DNA of 64,000 bases from Phaeobacter sp. B1627 (GTDB lineage: Bacteria; Pseudomonadota; Alphaproteobacteria; Rhodobacterales; Rhodobacteraceae), in assembly GCF_006265095.1 (NCBI RefSeq), contig NZ_VCNK01000001.1, positions 124,001 to 188,000 of the forward strand, in the 5' to 3' direction. Each line of letters opens with the position of its first letter. The stretch's first letter is position 1. The translations under genes were made by a program, and so were the position numbers. The notes under the pieces were generated by a model. The model saw only the letters and a program-made list of their open reading frames with translations. It was not told where the DNA came from and did not search any database. Positions 18,761 to 28,144 of the stretch are shown one piece after another.

Positions 18761-19941
18761 AGGGGGGCCTCTTCGATCACATAGCCCTGCGCCTGCAGCA
18801 GCGCCAGCAGACCGGCCTCGCCCGGCAGATGGGCGGCGCCGACGGCCACCACGAGCAAATCTCCCGCCGTGGCCTCGATGACCGGTATCCAGGCGCGGTT
18901 GCGATCATAGAGCAAAGCGGCCATCGCCTCGTCGATCTGGGCCTGCCGCTCGGCCACCGGGATCGGCAGGTCGGCGGCCAGATACTGCCTGATCCGCAAT
19001 GTTGCAAAGGCCTGAATCTCGCCCTCGAAATAGCTCTCCAGCATGGTGTGGAACTCATCCGGTCCCACCCGCATCAGCGTGATATAGCTGCGCAGCTCTT
19101 CGATCTGATCTTCCAGCGGGTCGGCGTTGAGGGTCCGGAAGACGCTCAGCGGATCCTCAAGCGACAGGGCAGGGACCCCCGCATCGGCGGCCACCCGCAA
19201 GAGCTGCATGTCCAGCCCGTCCGACACATCTGGGCTCGTTCGCGCGCAGCGGGGCACCGCCAGCGACATGCCGAGGAACCACGGCCGCATCTTGGCGGCC
19301 ATGAAGGGGGGGATGCCTGCGCTGCGGGCCAGCTCGGCGATCTGATCCCAGTCCTGCGGCTGCATCCGGTCGATCAGGGTGGGGCCTTCGGTGATGAAGA
19401 CCATCGCGGGCTGGTCTGCGAGGCTCTTGTCCATGACGCGCTTGTCGGCCTGGTTGACCTCGACCAGCAGCGCATCGGCGGCCTCGATCGCGGGCGTCAT
19501 ATGGGCGACCAGCGGGCCATGGCGGGGGTCGTTCAGATGCATCGTGCCGATGATGTGCAGGCGGCGCGCGCCCCGTGTGGCAATCCAGCTCAGACCATGG
19601 GCAAAGGGCGTGCGGGCCATTTCGGCGTCGATCTCGGCCTGCAGCGCGGGCGGAATGTCCTGACGCAGGTCGGTGCCGCTACAGGCGGCTGCGGCGGGGC
19701 CCGCTGCGACGGTGAGGGCGGCAGAGGCACCGCAGACCGCGGCCACTGCCAGCCGGCGGCTCAGCCGCTCCGCCAGCGGCAGCCCCATCCACCGGCCCGC
19801 CTGCGATCCCAACCGCTGACCCATCCACCGACCAAACTGCAGGCCGGGATCGGGCGCCTGTCCGGCAGAGCCCGCGCGCGATGGTCCGGCCAGTGCCCGC
19901 GCGGCACGGAGGCGGCGCAGGCGAGTGTATAGTCCGGTCAT
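18757..19941 (-). CDS. TraB/GumN family protein, copy 1
   Basis: Paralogue of the following gene (394 residues) with the same motifs: LHIIGTMHLNDPRHGP, ALLVEVNQAD, and VAVGAAHLPGEAGLLALLQAQGY. A basic region precedes a signal-type segment (RRLAVAAVCGASAALTVAAGPAAAACSG), so export to the periplasm is likely. ATG 19941 lies in the divergent region with the DUF2161 gene. The pair probably arose by tandem duplication; identity between them is concentrated at the GxxH and GAAH motifs. Function in bacteria is not established. Confidence 0.88.
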   Translation of the reverse strand: MTGLYTRLRRLRAARALAGPSRAGSAGQAPDPGLQFGRWMGQRLGSQAGRWMGLPLAERLSRRLAVAAVCGASAALTVAAGPAAAACSGTDLRQDIPPALQAEIDAEMARTPFAHGLSWIATRGARRLHIIGTMHLNDPRHGPLVAHMTPAIEAADALLVEVNQADKRVMDKSLADQPAMVFITEGPTLIDRMQPQDWDQIAELARSAGIPPFMAAKMRPWFLGMSLAVPRCARTSPDVSDGLDMQLLRVAADAGVPALSLEDPLSVFRTLNADPLEDQIEELRSYITLMRVGPDEFHTMLESYFEGEIQAFATLRIRQYLAADLPIPVAERQAQIDEAMAALLYDRNRAWIPVIEATAGDLLVVAVGAAHLPGEAGLLALLQAQGYVIEEAPL

Positions 19942-20005
19942 GGTTCACCGCTCGATTGTTTTTCCTGTTGCGCCACATTGCCATTGCCGCCGGGGCGAGG
20001 CAAGC

Positions 20006-20809
20006 ATGGCCACCATGAAGCGCGAACAGGAACTTTATGCCCCGGTCAAATCCCTGCTTGAGTCGCAGGGCTACACCGTCAAGGGCGAGGTCGGCGCGGC
20101 CGACGTGGTGGCCCGTCGCGGCAGCGAGCCGCCGGTGGTGGTCGAGCTGAAGCTGCGGTTTTCCCTGGCGCTGTTTCATCAGGCGGTGGCGCGGCTGGCG
20201 GTGACGGATCTGGTCTATCTCGCGGTGCCGCGCCCCGGCGGCAAGACGGCGCGGCGGGCGCTGAAGGACAATCTCGGCCTGTGCCGCCGTCTGGGTCTCG
20301 GGCTGATCACCGTGCGCAGCGACGGGCGCGCCGAGGTCCATTGCGACCCCGGACCCTTTACGCCGCGCAAATCGAAATCAAAGGCCGCCCGGCTGCTGCG
20401 GGAATTTGACCGCATCAAGGGAGACCCCAACACTGGCGGCGCCACGCGGGGCGGGCTGATGACCGGCTACCGGCAGGACGCGCTGGCCTGTGCGGCCTAC
20501 CTGGCGTCGGCGGGGCCATCCCGAGGCGCTGAGGTGGCCCGCTCGACCGGGGTCACGCGGGCAACACAGGTGATGTATTCCAACCACTACGGCTGGTTCG
20601 AACGTCTCGGCAAAGGTGCGTATGGCATTACCGCCGCCGGAGAAGCCGACCATGTCATCTGGCTGACCGGCCGCGCCGGAGATGGGCCGCGCACAGGTGA
20701 GCCGAGCACAGGCGGGTCGGAAGCAGGCGGGCCGGAAACAGGCGGGCCGGAAACAGGTGAGTCGGGCGCGGATGAGGCGGATGAGCCGGAGACCGGCGGG
20801 CTGTCATAA
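20006..20809 (+). CDS. DUF2161 PD-(D/E)xK-like phosphodiesterase
   Basis: Protein of 267 residues from DUF2161. The N-terminal half has a nuclease-like core: GEVGAADVVARRG, then VVVELKLRFS and FHQAVARLA, which fit the D...ExK...Q pattern of PD-(D/E)xK enzymes. A C-terminal winged-helix-like part (GAEVARSTGVTRATQVMYSNHYGWFERLGKGAYGIT) follows. ATG 20006 is chosen at the conserved MATMKREQELYAPVK start after GGGGCGAGG. The last about 40 residues are a Pro-Glu-Thr-Gly-rich tail produced by a 15-bp DNA repeat. Natural substrate unknown. Confidence 0.88.
   Translation: MATMKREQELYAPVKSLLESQGYTVKGEVGAADVVARRGSEPPVVVELKLRFSLALFHQAVARLAVTDLVYLAVPRPGGKTARRALKDNLGLCRRLGLGLITVRSDGRAEVHCDPGPFTPRKSKSKAARLLREFDRIKGDPNTGGATRGGLMTGYRQDALACAAYLASAGPSRGAEVARSTGVTRATQVMYSNHYGWFERLGKGAYGITAAGEADHVIWLTGRAGDGPRTGEPSTGGSEAGGPETGGPETGESGADEADEPETGGLS
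20684..20773. repeat. 15-bp tandem array, about 6 units, in the DUF2161 tail
   Basis: Units of GGGCCGGAAACAGGC type run head to tail (two adjacent copies differ by one base) and encode the repeating G-P-E-T-G tail of the DUF2161 protein. It ends about 36 bp before the stop codon. Confidence 0.9.
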
Positions 20810-20839
20810 AAATTCATCGGAATTTCCGAGCCATTGTTG

Positions 20840-20903
20840 TTGACTCAGGATTTCGCACTGCCTAACTATTCCGCAGTTAGCACTCGACTGAGGTGAGTGC
20901 TAA
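20840..20903 (+). promoter_or_regulatory. groES-groEL promoter with CIRCE element
   Basis: TTAGCACTC-N9-GAGTGCTAA (20877-20903) is a perfect CIRCE inverted repeat, the operator of the heat-shock repressor HrcA. TTGACT (20840-20845) is a good -35; a weaker -10 in TAACTATT lies 17-18 bp on, so transcription begins at the edge of CIRCE. Repression by HrcA is the established role; hrcA is not in the window. Confidence 0.95.
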
Positions 20904-20971
20904 CGTCTCCATGGCCCATGAAGGGTGTGGGGAAATATAAAACACTTTGAGCCTTTTGAGGAGCTGCAAAG

Positions 20972-21259
20972 ATGGCATTGAAACCGCTTCATGATCGCGT
21001 ACTGGTACGCCGTACCGAAAGCGAAGAGAAGACCTCCGGTGGTCTTATCATTCCCGACAGCGCCAAAGAGAAACCGTCCGAGGGCGTTGTTGTTGCCTGT
21101 GGCGAAGGCGCCCGCAAAGACAGCGGCGAGCTGATCGCGATGGCCGTGAACGAGGGTGACACCATCCTGTTCGGCAAGTGGTCCGGCACCGAAGTCACCG
21201 TCGACGGCGAAGAGCTGCTGATGATGAAAGAGAGCGACATCATGGGTGTGATCGTCTGA
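20972..21259 (+). CDS. groES: Co-chaperonin GroES
   Basis: Hsp10 lid of the GroEL folding chamber (95 residues). [38 protein letters not shown] is the conserved N-terminus with the mobile loop, and the protein ends DIMGVIV. ATG follows GAGGAGCTG. It is the first gene of the groESL operon, 65 bp before groEL, under the CIRCE promoter. Confidence 0.98.
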   Translation: MALKPLHDRVLVRRTESEEKTSGGLIIPDSAKEKPSEGVVVACGEGARKDSGELIAMAVNEGDTILFGKWSGTEVTVDGEELLMMKESDIMGVIV

Positions 21260-21321
21260 GCCAACCGCTCCGACACATCTTTAATCTCGCAACTGTAAGT
21301 TTGTATTCTCAAGGAGAATGA

Positions 21322-22968
<1,647 letters not shown>

Positions 22969-22997
22969 TCATCCCGCGCATTTGCGTGACATCGAGA

Positions 22998-23028
22998 AAA
23001 GAGCCGCCATCGCGCGGCTCTTTTTTTG
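22998..23028 (+). terminator. groESL terminator
   Basis: AGAGCCGC pairs with GCGGCTCT around CATCGC and is followed by TTTTTTT. It lies 30 bp after the groEL stop. Confidence 0.95.
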
Positions 23029-23045
23029 TCTGGCGGCAAGTCCTG

Positions 23046-23099
23046 CCTGATGACCTGATGACCTGATGCAGGTGAGGCTGATGCAGGTGAGGCTGATGT
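23046..23099. repeat. Two adjoining tandem arrays (8 bp x3, 15 bp x2)
   Basis: CCTGATGA/CCTGATGA/CCTGATGC is followed immediately by AGGTGAGGCTGATGC and AGGTGAGGCTGATGT. The second unit appears to grow out of the first. It lies just beyond the groESL terminator. Confidence 0.9.
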
Positions 23100-23238
23100 C
23101 TTCGGGGCGGTTGGGGGCCACGGCGGGCCTGACGGACGACCAGCCAGCGGGGCTGATGGACGAACGGTCAGCAGGACTGACACAGGGCGAGCTCTGCGGG
23201 GCTACCGGCAGGGCGGGCGAGTATAGCAAGGCCGCGGG

Positions 23239-23688
23239 TTATTTGTCGGCCTTGCCGAAGTAGAAGCCGACAACAGTGCCGAAAATTCCGATGACGCCGC
23301 TGAAGACGATGCCGAACAGGTCTTTGACGGCTGTGACCATGGCCGCCGCAATGGGGCGATCTTCACCGGTCATTTCAATGAATGCAGCGACCATATAGGT
23401 CGCGAATGCAACCAGGATAATCGCGCTGAACAGCGACAGCATGCTCAGGGCGAATTTGCGGCGAAAATCCGCATCGCCTTCGCGTATCCGCGCGTCGACT
23501 TCGCGCTCTGTCACCGCAGGCGCCGGATCGGTCAGGTCGATTTCTACCGCAGGCGCCCGATCGGTGAGGTCGATTTCTGCGAAGCTGGCGGGTGTGTCAC
23601 CGGACTTGCTCCCTACTCCCATCGGCATGCGGTCACCCGCGCCGCCGGGGATGCTGTCGTCGCCACTGCCGTCCCCGGACCCCGTCAC
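23239..23688 (-). CDS. Unrecognised two-helix membrane protein
   Basis: Not assigned to a family. 149 residues with a Gly/Asp/Ser-rich N-terminus, then an 11-residue direct repeat ([22 protein letters not shown]; a 33-bp DNA repeat), a charged segment (REVDARIREGDADFRRKFAL), and two membrane helices: LSMLSLFSAIILVAFATYMVAAFI and LFGIVFSGVIGIFGTVVGFYFG. The second helix is glycine-rich, as in helices that pack into oligomers. GTG start with AGGA upstream; a later start would remove only the acidic leader. It neighbours a ribbon-helix-helix gene on the same strand. Confidence 0.65.
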   Translation of the reverse strand: MTGSGDGSGDDSIPGGAGDRMPMGVGSKSGDTPASFAEIDLTDRAPAVEIDLTDPAPAVTEREVDARIREGDADFRRKFALSMLSLFSAIILVAFATYMVAAFIEMTGEDRPIAAAMVTAVKDLFGIVFSGVIGIFGTVVGFYFGKADK

Positions 23689-23719
23689 GTCAGACGGTCC
23701 TGCAACAGACAGTTACCCA

Positions 23720-23759
23720 TCTGACCGTCCGGCGTCTGACCGTCCGGCGTCTGACAGCC
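23720..23759. repeat. 15-bp tandem repeat between two unknown genes
   Basis: TCTGACCGTCCGGCG twice, exact, followed by a partial TCTGACAGCC. Lies downstream of the RHH gene and upstream of the membrane-protein gene on the minus strand. Confidence 0.9.
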
Positions 23760-23805
23760 GCGCAGGCCGCTGACGTAATGGTCACAGGGTTCGGGGGCGT
23801 GGCGA

Positions 23806-24084
23806 TCACTGGTGGACAAAAACCAGTTCCGACAGAATGTTGTTGTCTTGATCCCCGACATAGATCCTCTCATTTCTCTGCAGCGACTGGCCGATCCGAT
23901 GCTGCGTGCTGAGGGCATAGCGAATGACATCGGCGTCGGTCTTGAAACCAAAGGCCGTTTTGATTTCATTCATCAACTGACGCGTTTTGGGGGAAATTCG
24001 GACGGAAATCCGCTCTTCCGTCGGTTCTTTGGGGGCCGCCTGATCTGTGCGGGAGGGGGTCTCTGCGGCTGCCTGCGCGTTCAT
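23806..24084 (-). CDS. Small ribbon-helix-helix-like protein
   Basis: 92 residues. The middle, ERISVRISPKTRQLMNEIKTAFGFKTDADVIRYALSTQ, fits a ribbon-helix-helix (CopG/MetJ-type) DNA-binding fold: a short beta-strand and two helices. A polar leader precedes it and a short hydrophobic C-terminal strand (NNILSELVFVHQ) follows. ATG has GGAGAA 6 bp upstream. The 5' leader contains five GCCAGAACCAAC-type repeats. No toxin partner is recognisable, so an antitoxin role is only a possibility; a local transcription regulator is as likely. Confidence 0.65.
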   Translation of the reverse strand: MNAQAAAETPSRTDQAAPKEPTEERISVRISPKTRQLMNEIKTAFGFKTDADVIRYALSTQHRIGQSLQRNERIYVGDQDNNILSELVFVHQ

Positions 24085-24118
24085 TTTCGTTCTCCGGATT
24101 TCATTCTTTGAGTCTGAC

Positions 24119-24178
24119 GTTGGTTCTGGCGTTGGTTCTGGCGTTGGTTCTGGCGTTGGTTCTGGCTTTGATTCTGCT
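24119..24178. repeat. 12-bp tandem array, 4 exact units plus one degenerate
   Basis: GTTGGTTCTGGC is repeated four times exactly, then TTTGATTCTGCT. It lies in the probable 5' leader of the RHH gene on the minus strand (reading GCCAGAACCAAC), 35 bp from its start codon. The exact copies suggest recent expansion. Confidence 0.95.
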
Positions 24179-24365
24179 CCCCCACCCGGCGCGAGCCGCG
24201 CTCAAGCGGCGGGATGGGGGTGCGTTATGACACAGGTATGACATATGGCGGACAGGCGTCGGAAAATCAAGAAGATATGCCGAATTATAGAGATTTTCCT
24301 TTTGCGAGCCGGGAATTGCCCCTTAGTTTTTTTGCATTGGACGAAATAGTGCGACGGATTTGAAT

Positions 24366-24800
24366 ATGAGAAATGAGAATAAAAGCCGGATTGTCTGGCG
24401 GGCAGATAAATTGGACTGGACCTCAAATTACAAAAACCGGGCCAAACGTCAGCGAAAAATTGCCCGCATCATAGAGGTTTTTGTCTCCACGCATAAAGAT
24501 GATACGGATTTTGCGGCCTACTTCAGACTGGAGTCCTATCCGGCAGAGGTTCCGGTGCGTGACCCCAAGCCGGTTCCGATGCAGCCTCGCCCGGAACCGA
24601 TCCGGCCACTTGAAAAGGAGGATGTTAAAATTGACGAAGAGACCCTGCGGCTGATTATGCCATTGTTGCCGCGGGACCGGGATCAGCGGACCCGTGTCCT
24701 GTCCAGTCTTCTTGCCCGCGCAGCTGGTCAGGATGTCAGGGAATACTGGGGACACTACCTCGAAACAGATAAGAAGGATGAGAGCAGCGATGAGTCGTAA
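24366..24800 (+). CDS. Unrecognised charged protein
   Basis: No family recognised. 144 residues, strongly charged, no membrane segment. N-terminal half is basic (RNENKSRIVWRADKLDWTSNYKNRAKRQRKIARII), a proline-rich linker follows (DPKPVPMQPRPEPIRP), and the C-terminal half is helical and acidic at the end (LLPRDRDQRTRVLSSLLARAAGQDVREYWGHYLE). The first 120 bp and the upstream 130 bp are clearly AT-richer than the surroundings, a hint of transfer. ATG 24366 is used; a TTG two codons earlier is possible. Its stop overlaps the start of the next gene. Confidence 0.55.
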   Translation: MRNENKSRIVWRADKLDWTSNYKNRAKRQRKIARIIEVFVSTHKDDTDFAAYFRLESYPAEVPVRDPKPVPMQPRPEPIRPLEKEDVKIDEETLRLIMPLLPRDRDQRTRVLSSLLARAAGQDVREYWGHYLETDKKDESSDES

Positions 24801-25077
24801 AAGTAGCAGCAAAAGCACCGAAGTTCGCTTCCCGCAGCCCGCGCATCTCATGGTTCTTGAGAGACGGGACAGGCGACGCAGCAACAGCTATTCGGATGCG
24901 GCCAGGGTTTTGGTGCAGGAAAAACTGCAGGCAGGCTACGTGGATCGGGGTCTCGTGCCGGACGGCATGCGGCGCGTGCGGGTGCAATTGCCGATGTCAG
25001 AACTTGCCAAAGTTGCAGAATTGGCGCGCGAAAACGAATGCACTCCGGAATACATAATCATACAGTGCTGCGGCTGA
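24790..25077 (+). CDS. Small protein with RHH-like segments
   Basis: 95 residues. Starts 11 bp before the end of the upstream gene, behind AAGGATGAGAG, so the two are probably coupled. Two stretches resemble strand-helix-helix units: STEVRFPQPAHLMVLERRDRRRSNSYSDAARVLVQEKL and RRVRVQLPMSELAKVAELARENECTPEYIIIQC. The resemblance is by eye and weak. Together with the divergent RHH gene it suggests a small regulatory module, but no partner enzyme is recognised. Confidence 0.5.
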   Translation: MSRKSSSKSTEVRFPQPAHLMVLERRDRRRSNSYSDAARVLVQEKLQAGYVDRGLVPDGMRRVRVQLPMSELAKVAELARENECTPEYIIIQCCG

Positions 25078-25193
25078 GCATGAAACCGCGTGATGGCCTG
25101 AGGGTTTTGTGGCGGCCTGAGGGTTTGCGCAAAACTTTTCGGCAAGCCTGGTGAATAATATCGACACCCCGGGTGTTTCCATGTGAGAGGCGG

Positions 25194-26102
25194 ATGAAAT
25201 ACCGCCGTCACTCCGGAAACAAGGTCCCAGTCATGCCGCAGAAAATCGATGGTCTTTCCTATCCTTCTACAATTGATGAAGTTATTGCATTCAAACCCTT
25301 CCTCAAGGATTATCTCTCGGCCGTGGGCGCCGGAGAGCTGCGCAATATGGTCGCCTTCCTCATGGAGGCTCCGACCAACGGGTTGAAGGCCTACGACAAA
25401 TTCCTCGGCCCCAATGCATCGCACCCGTTCGGGGTGGACCAGATGACCGTCGCCATGATGCAGGAGGCGATGATGAGCGCGCGCGCAGATGACGGCAAAA
25501 ACTGGCCGCCGATCCTCACCAAAGTGACCAATCAGGTCACCCGCAGGATGAACGAAAAGGAACTGCCCGACTATTTTGCCAGCAAGGCCTTCGCGGAAGA
25601 TCACAAGATCAAACTGTTCGAGCGCACCCGCACGGTCATGGGGGATACGAAAGAGGCGGCCAAACGGCTCGGGGTCAAAAGCAGCGCCTATGATCTTGAG
25701 CAGTTGATGATGGCGATCACCTCGCAGGACAAGAAGAAAATCGCCGCCTATTGCCGCCTGGTGATCCAGGATAACAACCTTGGGTGCGATGCAAATACCC
25801 TGGTGAAGGCGCTGGTGAAACGTCAGAAACTTGCCACGGCAGACGCGCCGGCCGCCGATCCGGCTGCCAATGTCGATGTCAGCACGAAGAAACTGCTGCT
25901 CTGTGGCTTTGAAAACGTCAAGGACACAAAGGTCAAGGCGGCGGCGCTCGAGTTTGCCCAGGCCGTCGCGCTGACCGATAATGCGATGATTATCCGGACC
26001 TATAAGGTGCTGATGAAGCTTGAAAAACCGGGTTCTTTGGCGGCGAATACAAATGCCGGCGGGATGGCGAAGATGTTCAAGAAATTCAAGATCGTGGCCT
26101 GA
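25194..26102 (+). CDS. Unrecognised 302-residue protein
   Basis: No family recognised. Soluble, mainly helical. Features: IDEVIAFKPFLKDYLSAVGAGELRNMVAFLMEAPTNG, several Met-rich helices (QMTVAMMQEAMMSAR), a central charged helix, an Ala-rich linker (ADAPAADPAANVD) and a basic C-terminus (MAKMFKKFKIVA). ATG 25194 follows GAGAGGCGG; ATG 25233 (MPQKIDGLSYPS) is a plausible alternative. Codon use is like the chromosome. It lies alone after the RHH-like genes. The stop codon is part of a 15-bp tandem repeat. Confidence 0.65.
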   Translation: MKYRRHSGNKVPVMPQKIDGLSYPSTIDEVIAFKPFLKDYLSAVGAGELRNMVAFLMEAPTNGLKAYDKFLGPNASHPFGVDQMTVAMMQEAMMSARADDGKNWPPILTKVTNQVTRRMNEKELPDYFASKAFAEDHKIKLFERTRTVMGDTKEAAKRLGVKSSAYDLEQLMMAITSQDKKKIAAYCRLVIQDNNLGCDANTLVKALVKRQKLATADAPAADPAANVDVSTKKLLLCGFENVKDTKVKAAALEFAQAVALTDNAMIIRTYKVLMKLEKPGSLAANTNAGGMAKMFKKFKIVA

Positions 26103-26157
26103 TTTACACCGGCCTGATTTACACTGACCTGTTCTTTACACTGGCCTGTTCCCTCTG
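26096..26157. repeat. 15-bp tandem repeat containing the stop codon
   Basis: GGCCTGATTTACACC, GGCCTGATTTACACT, then a 17-bp variant and a partial unit. The TGA stop of the 302-residue protein lies in the first copy. Confidence 0.92.
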
Positions 26158-26347
26158 AGGGGACCTGTCTGATGTGTCCGATTGCTCCGCCGGTTTCCCG
26201 CCGGCGGGGCAGTCCGTTGCGTCCTCGGATCAGGGGGGCAGGCTTAGGACCGGCCCGCTTTGTATGGGCACAATTTTTTTCTTCTGGTTTTTTGTACCCC
26301 TGTGTTACGAAATTTATGTGTTCAACCAAGGGTAGATGGAGGCAAAG

Positions 26348-26485
26348 ATGACCAAGTTTCAGAATTCAATGCGCTCCGTCGCCGTACGAGTGGATGCGGT
26401 GCAATCGGGGGCCCTGCGCCCTGCTGCAGGCATCTCATATCTAGGCTGCTTCAACGCGGGTCCGGTTTACGCCATTACCGGCTGA
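26348..26485 (+). CDS. Possible 45-residue protein
   Basis: Short frame with a very good ribosome-binding site (GATGGAGGCAAAG-ATG) behind an AT-rich, promoter-like stretch. The product begins MTKFQNSMRSVAVRVDAV and ends AGPVYAITG; no motif is recognised. The next gene encodes a DUF1127-like small protein, and such small genes are common in this group. Without a homologue this remains tentative. Confidence 0.35.
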   Translation: MTKFQNSMRSVAVRVDAVQSGALRPAAGISYLGCFNAGPVYAITG

Positions 26486-26774
26486 CGACCGACCTTGCCG
26501 ATCCGTCGCAGCGCTGATCGCTCGTGCTTGGGGCCTGCCTGCTGTGCATGCTCCGGCTGATACACATTTTCCAAACCTGACAGACTGGTTCCCCTGCGCC
26601 TCTTTTGCGATCGGGTGACTGCTTTCACCTGTGTCGGTCGCGTTTCGCGCCCTGCGGGTGGGGCCTTGATTTCCGACCTCCATCCGGTCGCATCAGACCA
26701 CCCCGGGGGCGCCCGTCTGTCGTTCGTTCCGATCCATATTACAAGGGACCGCCCAGGCCGGGCGGACAAACGAT

Positions 26775-27083
26775 ATGACACAGATTTCATCCACAGCCGG
26801 CGTCTTGCCGATCAATCCCGCTCTGGCCAATCCCGCTCTCGCCCGTCTCGTGGCCGAGGAGCATTTCCGCAATCTCAGCCTGCTCCGGCGTCTGGGGCTC
26901 GCCCTGCGGCTGGTGACGATCCGCCGGGCAGCGCGGGACAGGCGGGGCAGGCGGGGCAGGCGGGACGAACCGCTGGGCACTGTCGGCGTCGGGCTGAGCG
27001 CCCATATTCGCGCCGATATCGGCTTGCCCTGCGCCTATGAGCGGGTGGAGCCGCCGCATTGGTATCCTCCGCCGTTCTACTAG
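26775..27083 (+). CDS. DUF1127-like small protein
   Basis: 102 residues. The C-terminal half reads VGLSAHIRADIGLPCAYERVEPPHWYPPPFY; the L-x-D-I-G-L core is the signature of DUF1127 proteins, usually with basic arginines before it, and here RRAARDRRGRRGRRDE precedes. The basic stretch contains an imperfect GGCGGGGCA repeat. DUF1127 proteins in alphaproteobacteria are linked to stress and phosphate adaptation; that is family knowledge. ATG is weakly supported by GGACAAACG. Confidence 0.6.
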   Translation: MTQISSTAGVLPINPALANPALARLVAEEHFRNLSLLRRLGLALRLVTIRRAARDRRGRRGRRDEPLGTVGVGLSAHIRADIGLPCAYERVEPPHWYPPPFY

Positions 27084-27087
27084 GGGC

Positions 27088-27116
27088 GCGGTCAGGGCTG
27101 GCGCGGCCCTGACCGC
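27088..27116. terminator. Hairpin after the DUF1127-like gene
   Basis: GCGGTCAGGG pairs perfectly with CCCTGACCGC (10 bp) around a 9-nt loop, 4 bp after the stop. No U-tract follows, so termination is probable but not certain. Confidence 0.6.
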
Positions 27117-27239
27117 AGCGCGCACCCGGTTGTGACGGGTCGTGCCTTGACTTGGGGCGGCAGGCCTGCTGTCTGGCGGCTGCTGCCTGGCCCTCATGTC
27201 AACGCAAAGGCGGCTCGGAATTCGCAAAGAAGAGACCCT

Positions 27240-28094
27240 ATGCGCCTGATTGCTCTCACTGTTGTCGTCATGATCGCCTTTGCGGCGAATTCCATCCTTG
27301 GTCGCTGGGCGATTGGTCCGGGGCATATGGATGCCACCGGTTTCGGCCTCCTGCGGCTGGCGTCCGGGGCGGTGATGCTGGGGCTGTTGTGCCTGCTGCA
27401 GAGGCAGCCTCTGGCCGAAAGCTGGCGGCGGTCGCTGGCCGGGGGGGCGGCGCTGACTCTCTATATGGTGGGGTTTTCGGTGGCCTATGTGGCGCTGGAC
27501 GCGGGGCTCGGGGCGCTGGTGCTGTTTGGGGTCGTGCAGGTGTCGATGTTCGGCTGGGGGCTGATCCGCCGTCAGCCGGCGGCGCCGCTGCAGATCCTGG
27601 GCGCGGCGCTGGCGCTGTCCGGGCTGGCCTATGTGGTCTGGCCCGGCGGCGCGGTGGAGGCCCCGCTCTGGGCGGTGCTGTGGATGGGGGCCGCCGGGCT
27701 GGGCTGGGGCATCTATAGCCTGGTGGGCCGCGGCGCACAGAGGCCGGTCGCCGCAAGCGCGGTGAATTTTGCCCTCGCGACGGGGATGATCCTGCCGGCC
27801 GTCTGGTGGTTCGGCGGCGCTGCGGTGGTGACGCCGCTGGGCTGCCTGCTGGCGGTGGTGTCGGGGGCGGGCACCTCGGGGCTGGGCTATGCCCTTTGGT
27901 ATCGGGTGCTGCCGCAGATCCCCGGCCCGGTGGCAGCCACGGTGCAGCTGAGCGTGCCGGTGATCGCGATTCTGGCGGGCACGGTGATCCTGGGGGAGCC
28001 GGTCGGCGCGCGGCTGCTGTTGGGAACGGTGGCGGTTCTGGGCGGGATTGCCGTGGTGATCCTGTGTCCGCCGCGCAAAATCCGCAGCAGCTGA
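27240..28094 (+). CDS. EamA/DMT-superfamily transporter
   Basis: Inner-membrane protein (284 residues) with ten predicted helices in two EamA repeats, the layout of drug/metabolite transporters. First repeat: [26 protein letters not shown] with [16 protein letters not shown]; second: [24 protein letters not shown] and the closing [33 protein letters not shown], the typical EamA signature. ATG 27240 follows AAGAAGAGACC; the open frame upstream lacks helices. Substrate unknown. A secreted hydrolase and PhnM follow on the same strand at short distances. Confidence 0.92.
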   Translation: MRLIALTVVVMIAFAANSILGRWAIGPGHMDATGFGLLRLASGAVMLGLLCLLQRQPLAESWRRSLAGGAALTLYMVGFSVAYVALDAGLGALVLFGVVQVSMFGWGLIRRQPAAPLQILGAALALSGLAYVVWPGGAVEAPLWAVLWMGAAGLGWGIYSLVGRGAQRPVAASAVNFALATGMILPAVWWFGGAAVVTPLGCLLAVVSGAGTSGLGYALWYRVLPQIPGPVAATVQLSVPVIAILAGTVILGEPVGARLLLGTVAVLGGIAVVILCPPRKIRSS

Positions 28095-28144
28095 CTATAC
28101 GCGGGGGCTTTTCGCGGCCGCATGCAGCGCTTATGTGCTGCTCC

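Noticed and set aside
23806-25077. A classical toxin-antitoxin locus
   Set aside because: RHH-like proteins are present, but neither neighbour resembles a known toxin (RelE/ParE, PIN, MazF, Fic), so the claim would be speculation.
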